Assembly (NCBI GenBank): GCA_011037195.1
Contig: JAAEAF010000281.1
Location: 124,001 to 188,000, forward strand
Length of the DNA stretch: 64,000 nt
Source of the DNA: Triatoma infestans
Taxonomy: Eukaryota > Arthropoda > Insecta > Hemiptera > Reduviidae
Reading direction: 5' to 3'
Under the pieces are notes generated by a model. That model worked only from the letters and a program-made list of their open reading frames with translations, ran no database searches and was not told the DNA's origin. The stretch's first letter is position 1. Every line of letters begins with the position of its first letter. Positions 1-11,272 of this stretch are shown here, piece by piece. Position numbers and translations under genes: made by a program.

Positions 1-111
1 TAGGTAAATATATACTAATGTCTAAAAAAATCACATGAACTTTTTTGACTTCCCAAGCTTAAACTGACTAATATGGATGATAAGTCCAAATATTATTATT
101 ACTATAAGTAC

Positions 112-1500
112 TTTATTTTTTTTTAAAAAGAATAATACAGTAGATGCTAAAATACATTAGTACAAAAGCATGGTAAAGAGCCGTCTGCTAGAGTTTACAA
201 CCAATTACGAAAATACAAAAAAGAAAAATTATGAAAACATCAAGAATTACACTAGAACTGAAACAGAACTGGGATAAGATATCAAAGTAAAAGAGAGAGA
301 GAGAAAAAAAAAAAAGTATTAACACAACTAATGGTTAAATAAATCAAACATCGTTTTATAAATTACAACAAAAAACTGAAAAGCTAACCTAAAGGGTCTG
401 AGATCCTGACGTGCCTAACTCTCCAAGCGTGGCGGGCATAAGCAATTAAAGGATGACAAGGCCGTTGTCCGGATAGGTAAACAATAATTTCTCCTCCAGA
501 AAGTGAACATTTGCCGAGATGGAGGAGCCGCACATCCAATAAAGCAGGACATTCTGCCAAGAAGTGAAACAAATCCTCCCGTACTTGGCAGTTACAGAGA
601 GGACACATTTCTCGTTCGGAATCTTTCTCCAACCAAGGGGAATAATTTAGGTATAACAGTTCTGCTCTTAGTTTCAGCAACCAGCATATCTCTGAGAGTC
701 TGAGGTTATTGAATAGGGACGATGTTACAAATGACTTATGGTCAGTGATTAAAGTTTTATACAAAGAAAAGCGCTGAGAATTCCCTGCACGACAGAATAA
801 CTCTTCGATGCGAACTGATCTAATTTTATTAAGTAGGTTCGAAAGTTGATCACTCCATTTATCACGATCATTAAGAGTGCAAGATAGGTCGCTGGAAAAA
901 TCACGCGCCATCGAAAGCCAGTGTTTAAACCAAAACAGTTTCTTCTGAATGATTTCAGTTGCGACAATTTTCGGGAGGCGATGATTGTCAAGAGCTAGAA
1001 TTCTGAGGCAGTATTTGAAGTGCAGAGCAAGGGTGAAGGTCTCCAACGGTTCAAGAGCACACTCAATCGATAGCACATAATTAGGCGTTGGAGAGGGAAG
1101 AGAGAATAATTTTTTTAAGAAAAATCTTTGGAATTTTTCAAGGATGTCATAACGCTGAAATCCCCAAGATTGGGCACCATATGAAAGAACTGCTCGTGAC
1201 ACACTCTTGAAAATCCTATATTTGGCGACGAGAGGAACGTTCTTATTAAGAATAAAGTTAGCCCAAACCCGGTTTAAACCGAGCTTAGCTATCGACACTT
1301 TATTTTCAAGGTGGGGGACCAGGGACATACGCGGAGTTAAAATGATACCCAAATACTTATAGCGGTTCACTACCTCTATCCGGGAATTTTTGTAGAACCA
1401 CTTTTCTGAAGCCGCTAATCTACCTCCTTTTCGAAATATCATTATTTTGGATTTTTCTAAATTAACAGAGAGGTTGATAAGTCTAAATATTTTATACTTA
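112..1500 (-). mobile_element. 5'-truncated LINE, ORF2 C-terminal part
   Basis: Non-LTR retrotransposon relic. The open frame at 384-1442 (352 residues) continues in frame upstream to about 1500 without a Met, so its ATG is not a true start. It begins at the end of the reverse transcriptase (NLEKSKIMIF, then YKYLGIILTP), continues through the thumb region (AVLSYGAQSWGF) and ends in a gag-like zinc motif, CPLC-x9-H-x4-C, at about residues 284-300. Catalytic RT motifs and the endonuclease are missing because of 5' truncation. The 3' UTR is 125-383, and a T-run at 112-124 is the probable poly(A) tail on the plus strand. The frame is undamaged, so the copy is not very old. The clade is not certain; the I/Jockey group is likely. 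Confidence 0.75.
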
Positions 1501-1894
1501 ATTATCTACACTCCAATTAAACTCCATGCTAATCATTCATTAAGAAATTCAAAATAAAATAATTATTTACATAGCTATTGCTGCGTTGATCGGTCTTTTG
1601 GAATCCAAAGAACTTATTGATTTGGCAAAAATAAAAATTAAAAGAAATTTCGCTCAAAATACGATATCACTATCATTATCGATATCATTAAAAAAAAAAT
1701 TTTTTTTTTTATACACATATTAATTATAAATAAATCAGAGATTATTATTTTTTTTTTTTTTGAAAATTGTAATATGTCTATAGGTAATAAAAAAAATAAT
1801 ATATTAAATATATACCTACTTAATTAAGTTTTATTTTTACAATATTTTGTAATTTTTTTTTTTCACCTGCAGTAATTATTTAATGTGATCTGCT

Positions 1895-2198
1895 GTATTT
1901 TTACTTTCTCAGAAGGAATGCAATCATGTCAGATTTTCGAAATGAAGTTTCATCCAGTAATATATATTTTAAAGTTTCCTGATTAAGTAGAAAAAAAAAT
2001 CTGTGTAGATGGGTTTCATAATGAAAAGACTCAAATAAGTAAAAATACCGAAAGTTCAAATTTCAATTGGATATTTCAGTTGGATTGTACATGGAGGCCC
2101 AATAATAAGGTTTTAGTTTAAATTGATCAACTGAAAATAACTACTTTACTAAATAATTTTATATTTTCCAAATTTTCTCAAAAAAAGCCACCAACGAT
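1895..2198 (+). repeat. R1k repeat, degenerate 5' part
   Basis: Old copy of the 1-kb dispersed repeat described at 11111. It begins at TTTACTTTCTC, followed by a decayed version of the shared block (AATGCAATCATGTCAGATTT), and reaches the TTTCTCAAAAAAAGCC / AACGATTTT block near 2173-2205, where the LINE at 2199 interrupts it. Confidence 0.5.
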
Positions 2199-3515
2199 TT
2201 TTTTTTTTTTTTGTAAGGCACACTGGGGGGGGGGTCCCTGGGCTCTCGCGCATACCCGCCCGTATAGAAGCCCCTAACGCAGAGCGGGACGCCCTGAAAC
2301 TTAACCAAGCTAATCCTAACCTGTAGTTCCCCCCACTACTCATATTCCTGGGGGGACAAAGAACCTTACCTAACCCTATCCAACATATCTTCCATCCATC
2401 CAATACGGTTAAAATTTATATACATACTTCCACTCTAAGCTCGTCCATTCAACCATTCACACTCTTACGCCCCTCAGTACACAATATTCCCGGGGGGGTA
2501 TGAGAAATCCTACAACTAATCCTACAAACTAGCCTAAAACTGATGGTTATAACCACACCGCTAGCCTAAAACCCGCTTTCATGCAACATTCAGCAATAAA
2601 TTACTTCCATTCCAACTTGTAAACAACCTACCCAATCCGCCCCTATTGATCCATTCCATTCTCCTTTTAAATGCTTCTTCCGCAAAACGCCTAAAACCTC
2701 TGTATGCGGCACTGTTTTCGAGCAGCAGGGGCACACTATTATTCTCCAAGGCAACCTGGAACCCAACCTCCCTCTGCAAGCGCTGACGCAAATCAGAATA
2801 CGGTGGGAATCCAACAACACATGCTCAATTAGCTCCTCCTGTCCACACCTACAGCTCCCATCTCCCACCAAGCCCATCCTTGTCAATTTACCATTCAACT
2901 GTCCATGTCCCGTGACCAACCGTCAGAAACAATGCTACACCCCCATCTTACCTCCTGCAAAAACGAGAACGTTGTCCTCCCCTTGGTAGAATTCCTCCAC
3001 CTTTCATTCCACACCCGCAATAATAACATATCCAAATCTCGAAAGGCTACGTCTCTGGCCCAGACCGCTATGTCTTTCTCGGGTGGGGTGATATCCAAAC
3101 TAATATTACCCAAGTTTACCGCCCGACCCCGCTACCCGCGGACCTAACCACTTCCAGATCCAAGGGGAGGCAACCCGTCAGCCTGCAAGGCCTCAATCGT
3201 CACGGTGCGGCTAAACCTTCCCATTGGGAGCAGCAACGAGCGCTGCGTTGCCGACAGCTGCTGTAATATCCGGGTCTGGTGCACCTTATGCGCCCAGACT
3301 GTGGCGCAATAAACCACCTGGGAAACCAGGACCGCCCGTATAAAGCTCTCGCAACCCTTCGCTTAACTCTCCATTCCTCTCTCGAGATTTGCCTAAGCCG
3401 ATACCCAATGTGCCTTGATCTTTCCCGAAGGAACCTCACATGAGGGGCAAAACTAAGCTAATTGTCCAAGATTATCCCCAGGTACTTTGTCTGCTGAACC
3501 CACCGAAGGCGGTGC
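2199..3515 (-). mobile_element. R1-like LINE, 5'-truncated and broken
   Basis: Minus-strand LINE relic. In coding order: RT tail with YLGIILDN then an in-frame TAG (about 3455-3490); RFLRERSRHIG; after a frameshift a thumb block with VVYCATVWAHKVHQ (about 3280-3330) and LPPLDLEVV; then WNERWRNSTKGRTTFSF (2895-3113); then LVTGHGQLNGKLTRMGL and a zinc motif CRCG-x4-EHVLLDS (2590-2919). At least three frame changes and one stop make it dead. The order and wording of the blocks match the ORF2 C-terminus of R1-clade LINEs. A T-run at 2199-2212 marks the 3' poly(A) end. GC content is clearly higher than in the flanks, as expected for a relatively recent arrival. Confidence 0.7.
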
Positions 3516-4974
3516 CCCCAACTATTTACTATTCATTTTATATTCAAACTAAATTTTAATGAGTAAGATGGACCAAATTATCTTGAACATCGAAGATTGT
3601 ACTAAAAACCGTCCGTGTACAGTCAATGATGTATGAGGAAAGTTGCTTGGTAAGATTGCCATTTTAAATGTAATTTTGGGAGCAGTTTGTTTTTATTCAA
3701 GCTTGATTTAATTAATTTCATATTAAAAGCCTTTTTACAGAATGATGGTTTCTTAGGCAAAACACTGATTTCTTCTCAGTACATAGTGTAATAAATCTCC
3801 CTGCACTATACAGTATTTTAAATCTTTATGATAGGGGTTGCCAAACCGTCGTGCCATGGGCGACGTGCGCCCATGAAATTTTTCAATCCGCCCTTAATCT
3901 CATAGCCCAAAATCACTTTTTTAAAAACAATTTTTAACCATGTTTTTTAGTTTTTTTTTAACAAAAAAAAAAATGATTATTCATATTCTAACGTAATAAT
4001 TATTTTTATTTTTAGACGGAAATGACCGAAAATTAATCATTTTTTTTTAAATTAAATAATATCTTTAAAATGCTAAATGAGCTAGCGTTAGCTAGCTATT
4101 TCTACCAAACTGCCTGTTGTCGGTCCAACCTATTTTTGTTCATAAATTTCAAAACCGATCCAAAAATATCTGACTCCAAATTAATTGTTTTACTATGAAT
4201 TTGTAACTTATTTATTAATTTTAAAAAAAGAATGAATTTTTATTATTATAGCTTTGAATGATTTATTTGGTAATAAAAATCACAAAATGATAAACACAGT
4301 GAAATAGAAAATATGAATAGTAAATTAAATTTTCATTTGAAATTAAATTCTTCTTTGGAACTATCTACAATATAAGGAAACCCACATTTTCATCAATGCA
4401 GTTAATAAAAGATACATTTAGAATTCCCTTAACAAACGGAAACCTAAAACCTATTGTTTAAGCGCATCTATGTCCAAATGTACAATTGATTTTGAAATAT
4501 GTAATGAGAGACACAGTTTCAAACTTTTCATTAAAATATATTAACATTTATTTTTAGATGTGTTTTGTAGAACAATATATAGTTTCATAATTCTCTTATT
4601 GTATTCAGTTTTGTATTTATATTCAAGATTCTTTAGTATTTGTTTTATTAAAAATATGTTACAAATAAATAAATAAAAATGTAACAAAATTTTATCTATT
4701 TATTTCATGATGTATTTTTAATTATCTCAAAACAAATAAATAAATAGATGCAAGGCCAATTACAATTGTTCATTTTTGCGCCTGAAATTTTCCTAAAACA
4801 TTCGCAAACCATAGTAATAAACTCAATGAATTTCGTATTATTTCGACCTTGATCGGCTGTAGTTCTTTCAGTTGCCGCCAAGGTTCAAGAGATTTTATTC
4901 ACTCTTTTTTCCAGGTAAATTCATTTTAGTGCTTTGATTGTTGAGCTTTCCTACAAAATGCCACCACCTGAAAT
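3516..4974. other. No recognisable feature
   Basis: AT-rich, stop-rich sequence. A short GC-richer stretch at 3840-3900 resembles a hAT-type transposon end but has no visible partner end. Confidence 0.6.
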
Positions 4975-5212
4975 TGTGCAGTTTTTAAACATCTATTTGT
5001 TAACAATATCTAAACGGAATACCAAAATTGAATTTTCGGGATTTTTTTATTTTTGAGATATTTTGTTCATACATACAAACATACACACAAACGCTAAAAA
5101 CAATTTTGCGTACTCAGCGAACCTCAAAACATGTATTTCCGGTGAAAACTAACTTTAAACACGATCGCAATACTTCCTCTTACTAGGGAGTAAGAGTAAG
5201 TAAACTAGCCTC
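4975..5212 (-). repeat. R1k repeat fragment, 5' part
   Basis: Read on the minus strand from 5212 it has the 5' hairpin (CTCTTACTCCCTAGTAAGAG), then GAAGTATTGCGATCGTGT, a TTTTCACCGGAAAT block, and the stretch leading to AGATATTGTTAACAAATAG. The rest of the element is missing. Confidence 0.65.
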
Positions 5213-6109
5213 GAATTACAAGGTAGATTTAAATCCAACAAAAATAAAGATAAGAGAGATAATATTAAACAATTAATAGAATTGAAATAAAAATAAATCA
5301 ACAGCAAAATTTTATTTAATAACATTAAAAATATTTACCACTTTGCCATTTTAATTCCGTTCTGTGAAGTTGTCAAAAATATAAAGTTATAAAAAAAGAA
5401 TCTGTTACATGCCAAATTATATACGTATATATAAGGCCCTACCAAGGGAATCTAAAATATTGTATACATACGTATCACTCTATTGTATGATTCTTCAGTG
5501 AAGCATGTCAGATAGCAGATCATATATTGTTGTACTCTTTGTAAAAATAATATTTTGCTATTGAACAAATATTGAATTAACTTTTGTCAATAACAGAATA
5601 TGGAATATCAAAACTATTTTAAATAATACATATTCATATATACACAGCTGTCGTGTTCCAAAAAGATTTTATCGAATGATTATTTTTGATACGTTGATAT
5701 TATTTCCATTTTTAATAATTATTATTATTTTTATTTTAAGCAGAATTAATATTAAAATATTTAAGCAGAATTAATATTAATAGAAATATTAAGATTGAAT
5801 ATTATTCTGAAAAGAATATTTTCTATAATAATGTCCAGAAGAGATAGTTTTTTTTTAAACGTTCACTATTTTGATGGACTCTCTTCATAGTGATTATATG
5901 CCTTATCGTTCATGAAAATGAATAGGGAATTTTACTTTCCCAGGAACGATCAATCAATATTCATACAATTTGACATATTCAAGACTTAAACTGTAAGTCG
6001 TAATGTAACTTGTCATACAAAATATTGTAAGTAGTGAACCCCATATCAACCACTGTGGTAAAATGGTTTTCATTTATTTGTCAAGCACGATTGACAAATT
6101 CTAAAAATA
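5213..6109. other. No recognisable feature
   Basis: AT-rich sequence with a short tandem duplication of TTAAGCAGAATTAATATTAA at about 5740-5780. No gene or repeat family recognised. Confidence 0.6.
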
Positions 6110-6265
6110 AAACTATAGGGCACACATACCAATGCAATAATCTCCACCAATTCATGTATTCCAGCCTAGAGATCTCATAATGTTTACTTATTCCTTCTTT
6201 GCTCTGTAATAATTTCGTAAACATTTTCTATGAACCAATGCAGATATCACTAGATAATCTTCTTT
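6110..6265 (+). repeat. Segmental repeat, uninterrupted copy
   Basis: Closely matches 7232-7280 plus 7592-7700 (shared blocks include AATTCATGTATTCCA and GATCTCATAATGTTTACTTA). In this copy the two blocks are contiguous, so it preserves the site before the insertion at 7280-7591. Confidence 0.75.
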
Positions 6266-6611
6266 TTTTCATTCACAATGAAACCATATTTCTGTTTTTA
6301 TTTCTTTCGTCTGTATCATGTCGTTGAATTGTAAGATATATGACGTTGAAGAGAGCTTATTTATATTAATGAATATTTTTTCTTGAATTCAATAAATTTT
6401 GTTGGCATTTTCATCACTAAAAATAATGCCCAATAAAATACAATATATATACTGATTTTTACTATTGTTTCAAGCCAATTTGTAGCTGGTATTGGTGATC
6501 TTTAGAATTCAGGTGGGCAAAAAGATAACCAAATCGTTTATTTATAAATAAGCAAAGACTATAAAGTAAACTTGTCGGGGTTTAGTTTCCAGTAGTAAAC
6601 TGTAAATATCT

Positions 6612-7095
6612 ATATGATGGGACGTGCCGTAAGTTTACCGGAAAGTGAACAAAATGATATTCTTTGGATGTTTAAAACAAGGACTGTCCATTTTCGAAAT
6701 CGCCACATATATCGAAAGTTATTTTAAAACTTACCAAAACCCTATTAGATGAACGAAATTCCTGGTAGAACTTCTGTTTTAACAAACAGACTGACACGGG
6801 CAATTTTACGCATAGCATCAAACTGTTCCTTCCTTGGCGGCTAGGCAAATAGCATAAAGATTTGGAGTAGAAACTAAGTTAAAAAAAAAAAAGTCAGGAG
6901 AGTCCTTCCGAGCAGCTTCTCATTTTTGAATAATGAAAATAAAGAAGTTGCACTATCACAGAATTACCCACAAAGAACATCGAAAGCTATTTGCTCGCAG
7001 ACATGTACATTGGATCAACCAATGGAGTGAACAACCAATAATAAAAAATTTAAAAAAAATCAAATTAGATGGTCTTCAAGGATGTTGTGGTGATT
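6612..7095 (+). pseudogene. Tc3-like (Tc1/mariner) transposase remnant
   Basis: Decayed transposase of a cut-and-paste DNA transposon. It opens with an MGRAVSLPESEQNDIL-like N-terminus at 6615. A segment like the second DNA-binding helix-turn-helix follows (GRTSVLTNRLTRAILRIASN, about 6765-6825), and then the start of the catalytic part in another frame (LHYHRITHKEHRKLFARRHV, about 6940-7000) with LDGLQGCCGDW near 7063-7100. Several stops and frameshifts separate the blocks. The segment where the second catalytic aspartate would lie reads IKNLKKIKLDG, so the usual SDE motif has decayed. The downstream catalytic region is missing. No inverted repeats were found. Family assignment rests on the order of these blocks. 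Confidence 0.65.
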
Positions 7096-7096
7096 G

Positions 7097-7200
7097 GTTC
7101 CGCAGAGCTGAAAAACATCACAGACATTTTCCGTGATAGCCTGCTTCTTTTTGTGGTCATCAACCGGGTTCGGGCTTTCGCCCATCATCAGGATTTATCA
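7097..7200 (-). repeat. Hammerhead-carrying dispersed repeat (copy of 53229)
   Basis: About 100 bp closely similar to 53229-53335 over its whole length, both on the minus strand. The shared block starts with the ribozyme-like core (described at 7157) and runs on through ACCACAAAAA, GCAGGCT and GGAAAAT. It lies just downstream of the Tc3 relic but is not part of that transposase. Confidence 0.7.
7157..7196 (-). ncRNA. Hammerhead-ribozyme-like motif
   Basis: Read on the minus strand: stem I strand AUC, core CUGAUGA (7191-7185), stem II GGGC-GAAA-GCCC with one extra U before it, then GAA, a short CCCGGU stem III-like block, U, and GAU pairing back to AUC. The core matches C3-A9 and G12-A14 of hammerheads. 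Weak points are the unpaired U before stem II and C instead of A after GAA. Minimal hammerheads with a very short stem III are known from Penelope-like elements. Activity is inference. Confidence 0.45.
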
Positions 7201-7279
7201 ATAATGATTGACCATTCTGAAAATAACATTCTATAGGACTCACCCCAACGTAATGATCTTCAACAATTCATGTATTCCA

Positions 7280-7591
7280 ATATAATGGAGTTATTGAAGG
7301 AGAAAAATGGTCTGATTTAAATGAATTAACTAAATATGGTCAACACTGTATAATATGATAAGTGGCACTGACTGCCTGGACTTTACACTTGAAATGATAG
7401 AGTGTGGTAGAGTGGTGAAGGGTAATGACAATACTGATTAGCTCTGTATGAACTCAGTAGTATGAACTGTTCTATTTCTGTGTCTCGTCGCTGTATTTAT
7501 GTGGTTTCTCCCACTCTAGTTCGAGAGAGTAGTCCTGTCATTTTGTCTCTCTTTATCTGCTACGAATACTCTTTTTGGATACTATTACACT
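7280..7591 (+). mobile_element. Foldback element copy, left arm missing
   Basis: Inserted in the segmental repeat (compare 6110-6265). It starts at the internal TATAATGGA point and carries the middle block (GACTGCCTGGACTTTACA, about 7367) and the right arm in inverse orientation (GTCGCTGTATTTAT, TTTCTCCCACTCTAGTTCGA). It ends near CTATTACAC. Same family as 16676-17000 and 30279-30721. Confidence 0.65.
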
Positions 7592-7700
7592 AGCCTTAAG
7601 ATCTCATAATGTTTACTTATTCCTTCTTTTGACTGCGATAATTTCATAGAAACTTTCTATGAACTAATGCAGACATCACTAGATAATCTTCTTCATTAAG
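7592..7700 (+). repeat. Segmental repeat, right half
   Basis: Continuation of the repeat begun at 7232-7280. Matches 6166-6265 after the interrupting foldback element. Confidence 0.7.
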
Positions 7701-8819
7701 CGCATCTAAGTGGAAAGAATTAATTAATTTTTTAAAACATGAAAAAATATTAAGAAATAAATTTCATAGCTTAATTAAAATATTATAACACAGAAAAAAT
7801 ATTGACAAGGGCTATTATCGTTTGGTCCCAGACTATAAAACCGAATTTTGCCACTCTATTACTGTATGAAAGAGTAATAATTTTTTTTCATCAAGACATC
7901 ATTAGAACTCTTTCAGTTGTTTTGAAAGTTGATTTTATTAGTCCTTTTGTGACTGGTCTTTCCATTACAACTTCCAAATACTACCAAGAGATTTTATACT
8001 TACAAATAATTCCTAATTCATGCACAAGCAATTAAGAAAATATCCAAGCTCAATCAAAACATAAAACGTCGATAAAAGATGCAAACGTTTCAATAGCTTT
8101 TTCACTGGCAGTAAAACAACAAACTGATCCAAAACTATTATTTATAAAATAAATAGCAATTCTATATTAGGTTGCTATGGGAAAGTAATGATTTTTTAAT
8201 CATTATTGCGGTAAAATTTGTGATGCTGACACTTTAGCCAAAAGACCGTACATTATATTTTAAAAGTACCTAGTTAATAATAATAATAATAATACAATAA
8301 TGCTAATGACAATAGAAATAAACGTACAAATACAGTATTATTATAATATATATTGTGAATATCATACTGATTTGTAACAAAGAAGATCCTACCTTCAGCC
8401 TATAAAGATTAAATAGTAAACTGTAATAGCTGTTTCAGCTGTTATACAATGATGTAATCTCCGGAGTTCTACAGGATGGGATCCACACAATTGCATTATG
8501 GTTTGTAAGGCTAGATAGAATATGTCACGTTTGTATCTACACTAAAGTTTCATAATAAAGTTTAATGTAACTTTACCTCATTCCCTTCTTTATTATAATA
8601 TGTGTATATATATGCAACATACTGTTAATGTTCAATGATGTCAATATGAAAAGCTGCGTTCACTTTGTGCGTGCTTATTCAATGAAGATTGCAATGTAGC
8701 ATTGTTAATTCTGTAAAATCGTAATTATTTTTTTTTTTTACATTTAGAATTCTACAAATGTTTGTAATATGTATTAATATTATGTAGATTTTAAAACCAT
8801 ATTATATTATAGTGAAGTA
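7701..8819. other. No recognisable feature
   Basis: AT-rich, with a short (ATA)n run at 8277-8296. The open frame at 7802-8035 has no recognisable similarity and is probably chance. Confidence 0.6.
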
Positions 8820-8955
8820 GTAGTTCAATGGAAAGCGTGATGGATGCCAGAAATATAAACATATATTTTATTTAAAAATTATCAAAATTGTGAAGAAAAT
8901 GTAACATTTGCTGGCAAAAGGGACTATTCAGGTAGAAGACCACCATTGTCTTTTA

Positions 8956-9674
8956 GGGAAAGGCGCAGACATGCAACTTTTAGTTGTGCAACAGTTTAGT
9001 TGCAAAAATGAGTCCTACACAGTTAAATGATAACGCGCACACATGTAGCTGATGTGCAATTGTCAGTTTAAGCAACTAAACAGTTTGTGCTTTGTCACAA
9101 ACTAAACGATTGCGCAACTAGTTGCAATTGTTTTGTATCATACAGGTTTAAATGTGTCTGCGCACACTTGTGATCAAACAGTTGCAAGCTTAATACATAG
9201 TGCCCAAAGCGAGATGTCTTCTCAAGAGCGACAGGGTAAGTAAGGAATTCATTTTGTTCGGACTTTTATTAATAAAACTGCTTTAATACCATTTTATTAT
9301 AAATTTCGATTTATTTATTTAGTTACCCACAATTTAATGAACAGTTATTATTATATTAGAAAAAGAAATGTTCAAAACAAAAGTAATAATTGTACTATAT
9401 TAAATTAAGTTATTTCAGAGTTTGAAGATGATTCTGATTGGACGGAAAGGTTCATCCAGGAAATTCAAAGCAGACCACCAATTTATAATACCAGCCTGCC
9501 CGAGCACTCTGACCGGAACTTAGTTCATCTTAAAACTGAATCGTTTAATTGCATGTTTGCTAAGGTGATGGTACAAGACGGTTTAGTTGCATATGTCTGC
9601 GCACTTCGTCATTCGCCGACCAAACTGTTGTGCAACTATTGCAAAACTTAAAAATTGCATGTCTGCGCCTACCC
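8956..9674 (+). mobile_element. PIF/Harbinger non-autonomous element (719 bp)
   Basis: Terminal inverted repeats: left GGGAAAGGCGCAGACATGCA, right end reads GGGTAGGCGCAGACATGCA on the other strand, and similarity continues inward for about 50 bp (TTGTGCAACAGTTT). A perfect 3-bp TTA duplication sits at 8953-8955 and 9675-9677. A TTA/TAA duplication with GG-starting ends is the hallmark of PIF/Harbinger. No transposase is present; the interior carries a short spliced reading frame (9214). The empty site is seen at 40430-40745, so insertion is directly demonstrated by comparison within the window. Confidence 0.85.
9214..9651 (+). CDS. MADF-like protein fragment with one intron (84 aa)
   Basis: Two exons inside the Harbinger element: 9214-9235 (MSSQERQ) and 9419-9651, joined in phase across a 183-nt intron with a GTAAGT donor and a TTATTTCAG acceptor. 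After the join the protein reads EFEDDSDWTERF, then FIQEIQSRPPIYN and PEHSDRN. This resembles the beginning of a MADF domain (a SANT/Myb-like DNA-binding fold), where the pattern is roughly FI-x2-V-x2-RP-x-LY followed by a Y-x-DR block. MADF and Myb-like proteins are the second protein of autonomous PIF/Harbinger transposons and assist the transposase. The domain is cut short: after about residue 50 the sequence runs into the right terminal repeat and stops at 9649. Expression and function are unknown. The frame may be decaying relic sequence. Confidence 0.55.
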
Positions 9675-10094
9675 TTAGAGTTCATAGAACTCGGTTAGCA
9701 TTCATTGTCTACCCCTTCACACAGGGGAAGATTTGAACTAACAATTTATTAGAAGGCATTCTTTCAAGACAGTCTGTATTAGACATTGAACTAGAACACT
9801 TGGCTTCAGGAAATCGCAATCGCTATCCTAGCATCAGTGCCAGTTATAAGTTAAAACATAAGAGTTTATATAAGTTAAACCAGTTTCTATATTTTAATAA
9901 GCATATTATTGTGTTATTGAAAAGTATTTAAATCTCTTTAAAGATAATATATTCAACTTAATCTACCAGTGTTTTCTCAATTATTTCTTATTACTTCTCT
10001 TCTCCTTGAACATACACACAAGCCCTTTACTAAACCTCTCGTGTTACGACTACTACTACTACAACTTCACACCTGCACCAATTACATTTCAAAA

Positions 10095-10437
10095 GCATAA
10101 GAGGCTTCTGTTCCCCCAGAACCGCCAAAAATCAATTTTCCTGGAAAAATGCTGTAAATAATCGTGATTAGTTATTTATGTCTGTAGATAGTATAAGAAC
10201 TTTAAAGAAAATCGTTGGAACCGTTTCAAAAAAAAAAAAAATCACGAAAAACTGAGACAAAATAACAAATAGAATACCATGTTTGAACTTTCGGCAACTT
10301 TTCCTTTTTGAGATATCCTGTTAACGATCACATACTATTTTATTCTAAAAACATATTTTTCTTATAGAATAATCTTGTATTCCCAGTGAAAACTCAATTT
10401 CCAAAATCTGACACGATCGCAACAGAAAGTAAAAAAA
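10095..10437 (-). repeat. R1k repeat, degenerate minus copy
   Basis: On the minus strand from 10437: TTACTTTCTGTTGCGATCG, GTGTCAGATTTTGG, GAGTTTTCACTGGGAA, then AGGATATCTCAAAAAGG and CGATTTTCTTTAAAG. The 5' hairpin has been lost. The copy ends near the GGAAAATTGATTTT block. Confidence 0.65.
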
Positions 10438-11110
10438 AAAAAATGTACATTGAAGTAATCAAAACTCTTAAGTCATAGTTACATTAATCTTTTAACAGTT
10501 AAACTGCTATGTAGAGCTACAGAATAGCAGAATAGTGTTTTATATAATATACATGTGTTTGTGTATGTGTCTGGTGTACTATATGGACAATACTAATAAA
10601 AAAAAAATATACAGAAAAACAACTAAAAAGTTGTCCTATCATATAGAATAGTTATAACCCTGATTGGTGTTACAACCTCAGTTACAATAATAGCGGTTGG
10701 ACAATGTTTACTATATAACTAACTGGTCGGTCGTAAAAGTAATGTTCTAACATTATAGCGACGTATATTGTGCAGAACTAGTTGTCATAAAATGGCCAAA
10801 TCAAAACTCTATCGACGGATAATTCGTCTATGAACATTGCGACCAATTCTCAACTACAGTAATATAACAATCGATAAGTAACTACATATATATGTATATT
10901 ATAACATTATAGCTTTTTATGAACACTGTCTCAAAAAAATTATTGATTATATATTTAGTTAAAAATTATTAAAATAAAAGTGCAACAAGTCAAATAATAT
11001 GTTGTTAAAAAAAATATATATATACAGGGTGCCCCAAGGTATATGGATAATTTTATCGGAAACTAAGATAGCTAGAAAAAAAACTAAGAAATACATGTCC
11101 CCGTAGTTTT
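10438..11110. other. No recognisable feature
   Basis: AT-rich sequence with short A-runs and a short TA run near 11020. Nothing recognised. Confidence 0.6.
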
Positions 11111-11237
11111 TTACTTTCTCTTACTCCTAGTAAGAGGAAGTATTGTAATCGTGTCAAATTTTCGATATCGAGTTTTCACCGGAAATGTCCGTTTTGAGGT
11201 CCCCTGAGTCCAAAAAAGTGGTTTTTAGCAAATGGTC

Positions 11238-11272
<35 letters not shown>

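Larger units (their letters stand above)
8820..9950 (+). repeat. Host repeat interrupted by a Harbinger element
   Basis: Flanks 8820-8955 and 9675-9950 match 40430-40745 (shared: GTGATGGATGC near the start, GGCAAAA, GAGTTCAT, ACAGGGGAAGATTTGAAC, AGAAGGCATTCTTTCA). The element at 8956-9674 splits this copy. Confidence 0.7.

Noticed and set aside
3840..3905. hAT-like transposon end (GGTTGCCAAACCGTCG)
   Set aside because: No matching opposite end and no 8-bp duplication found.
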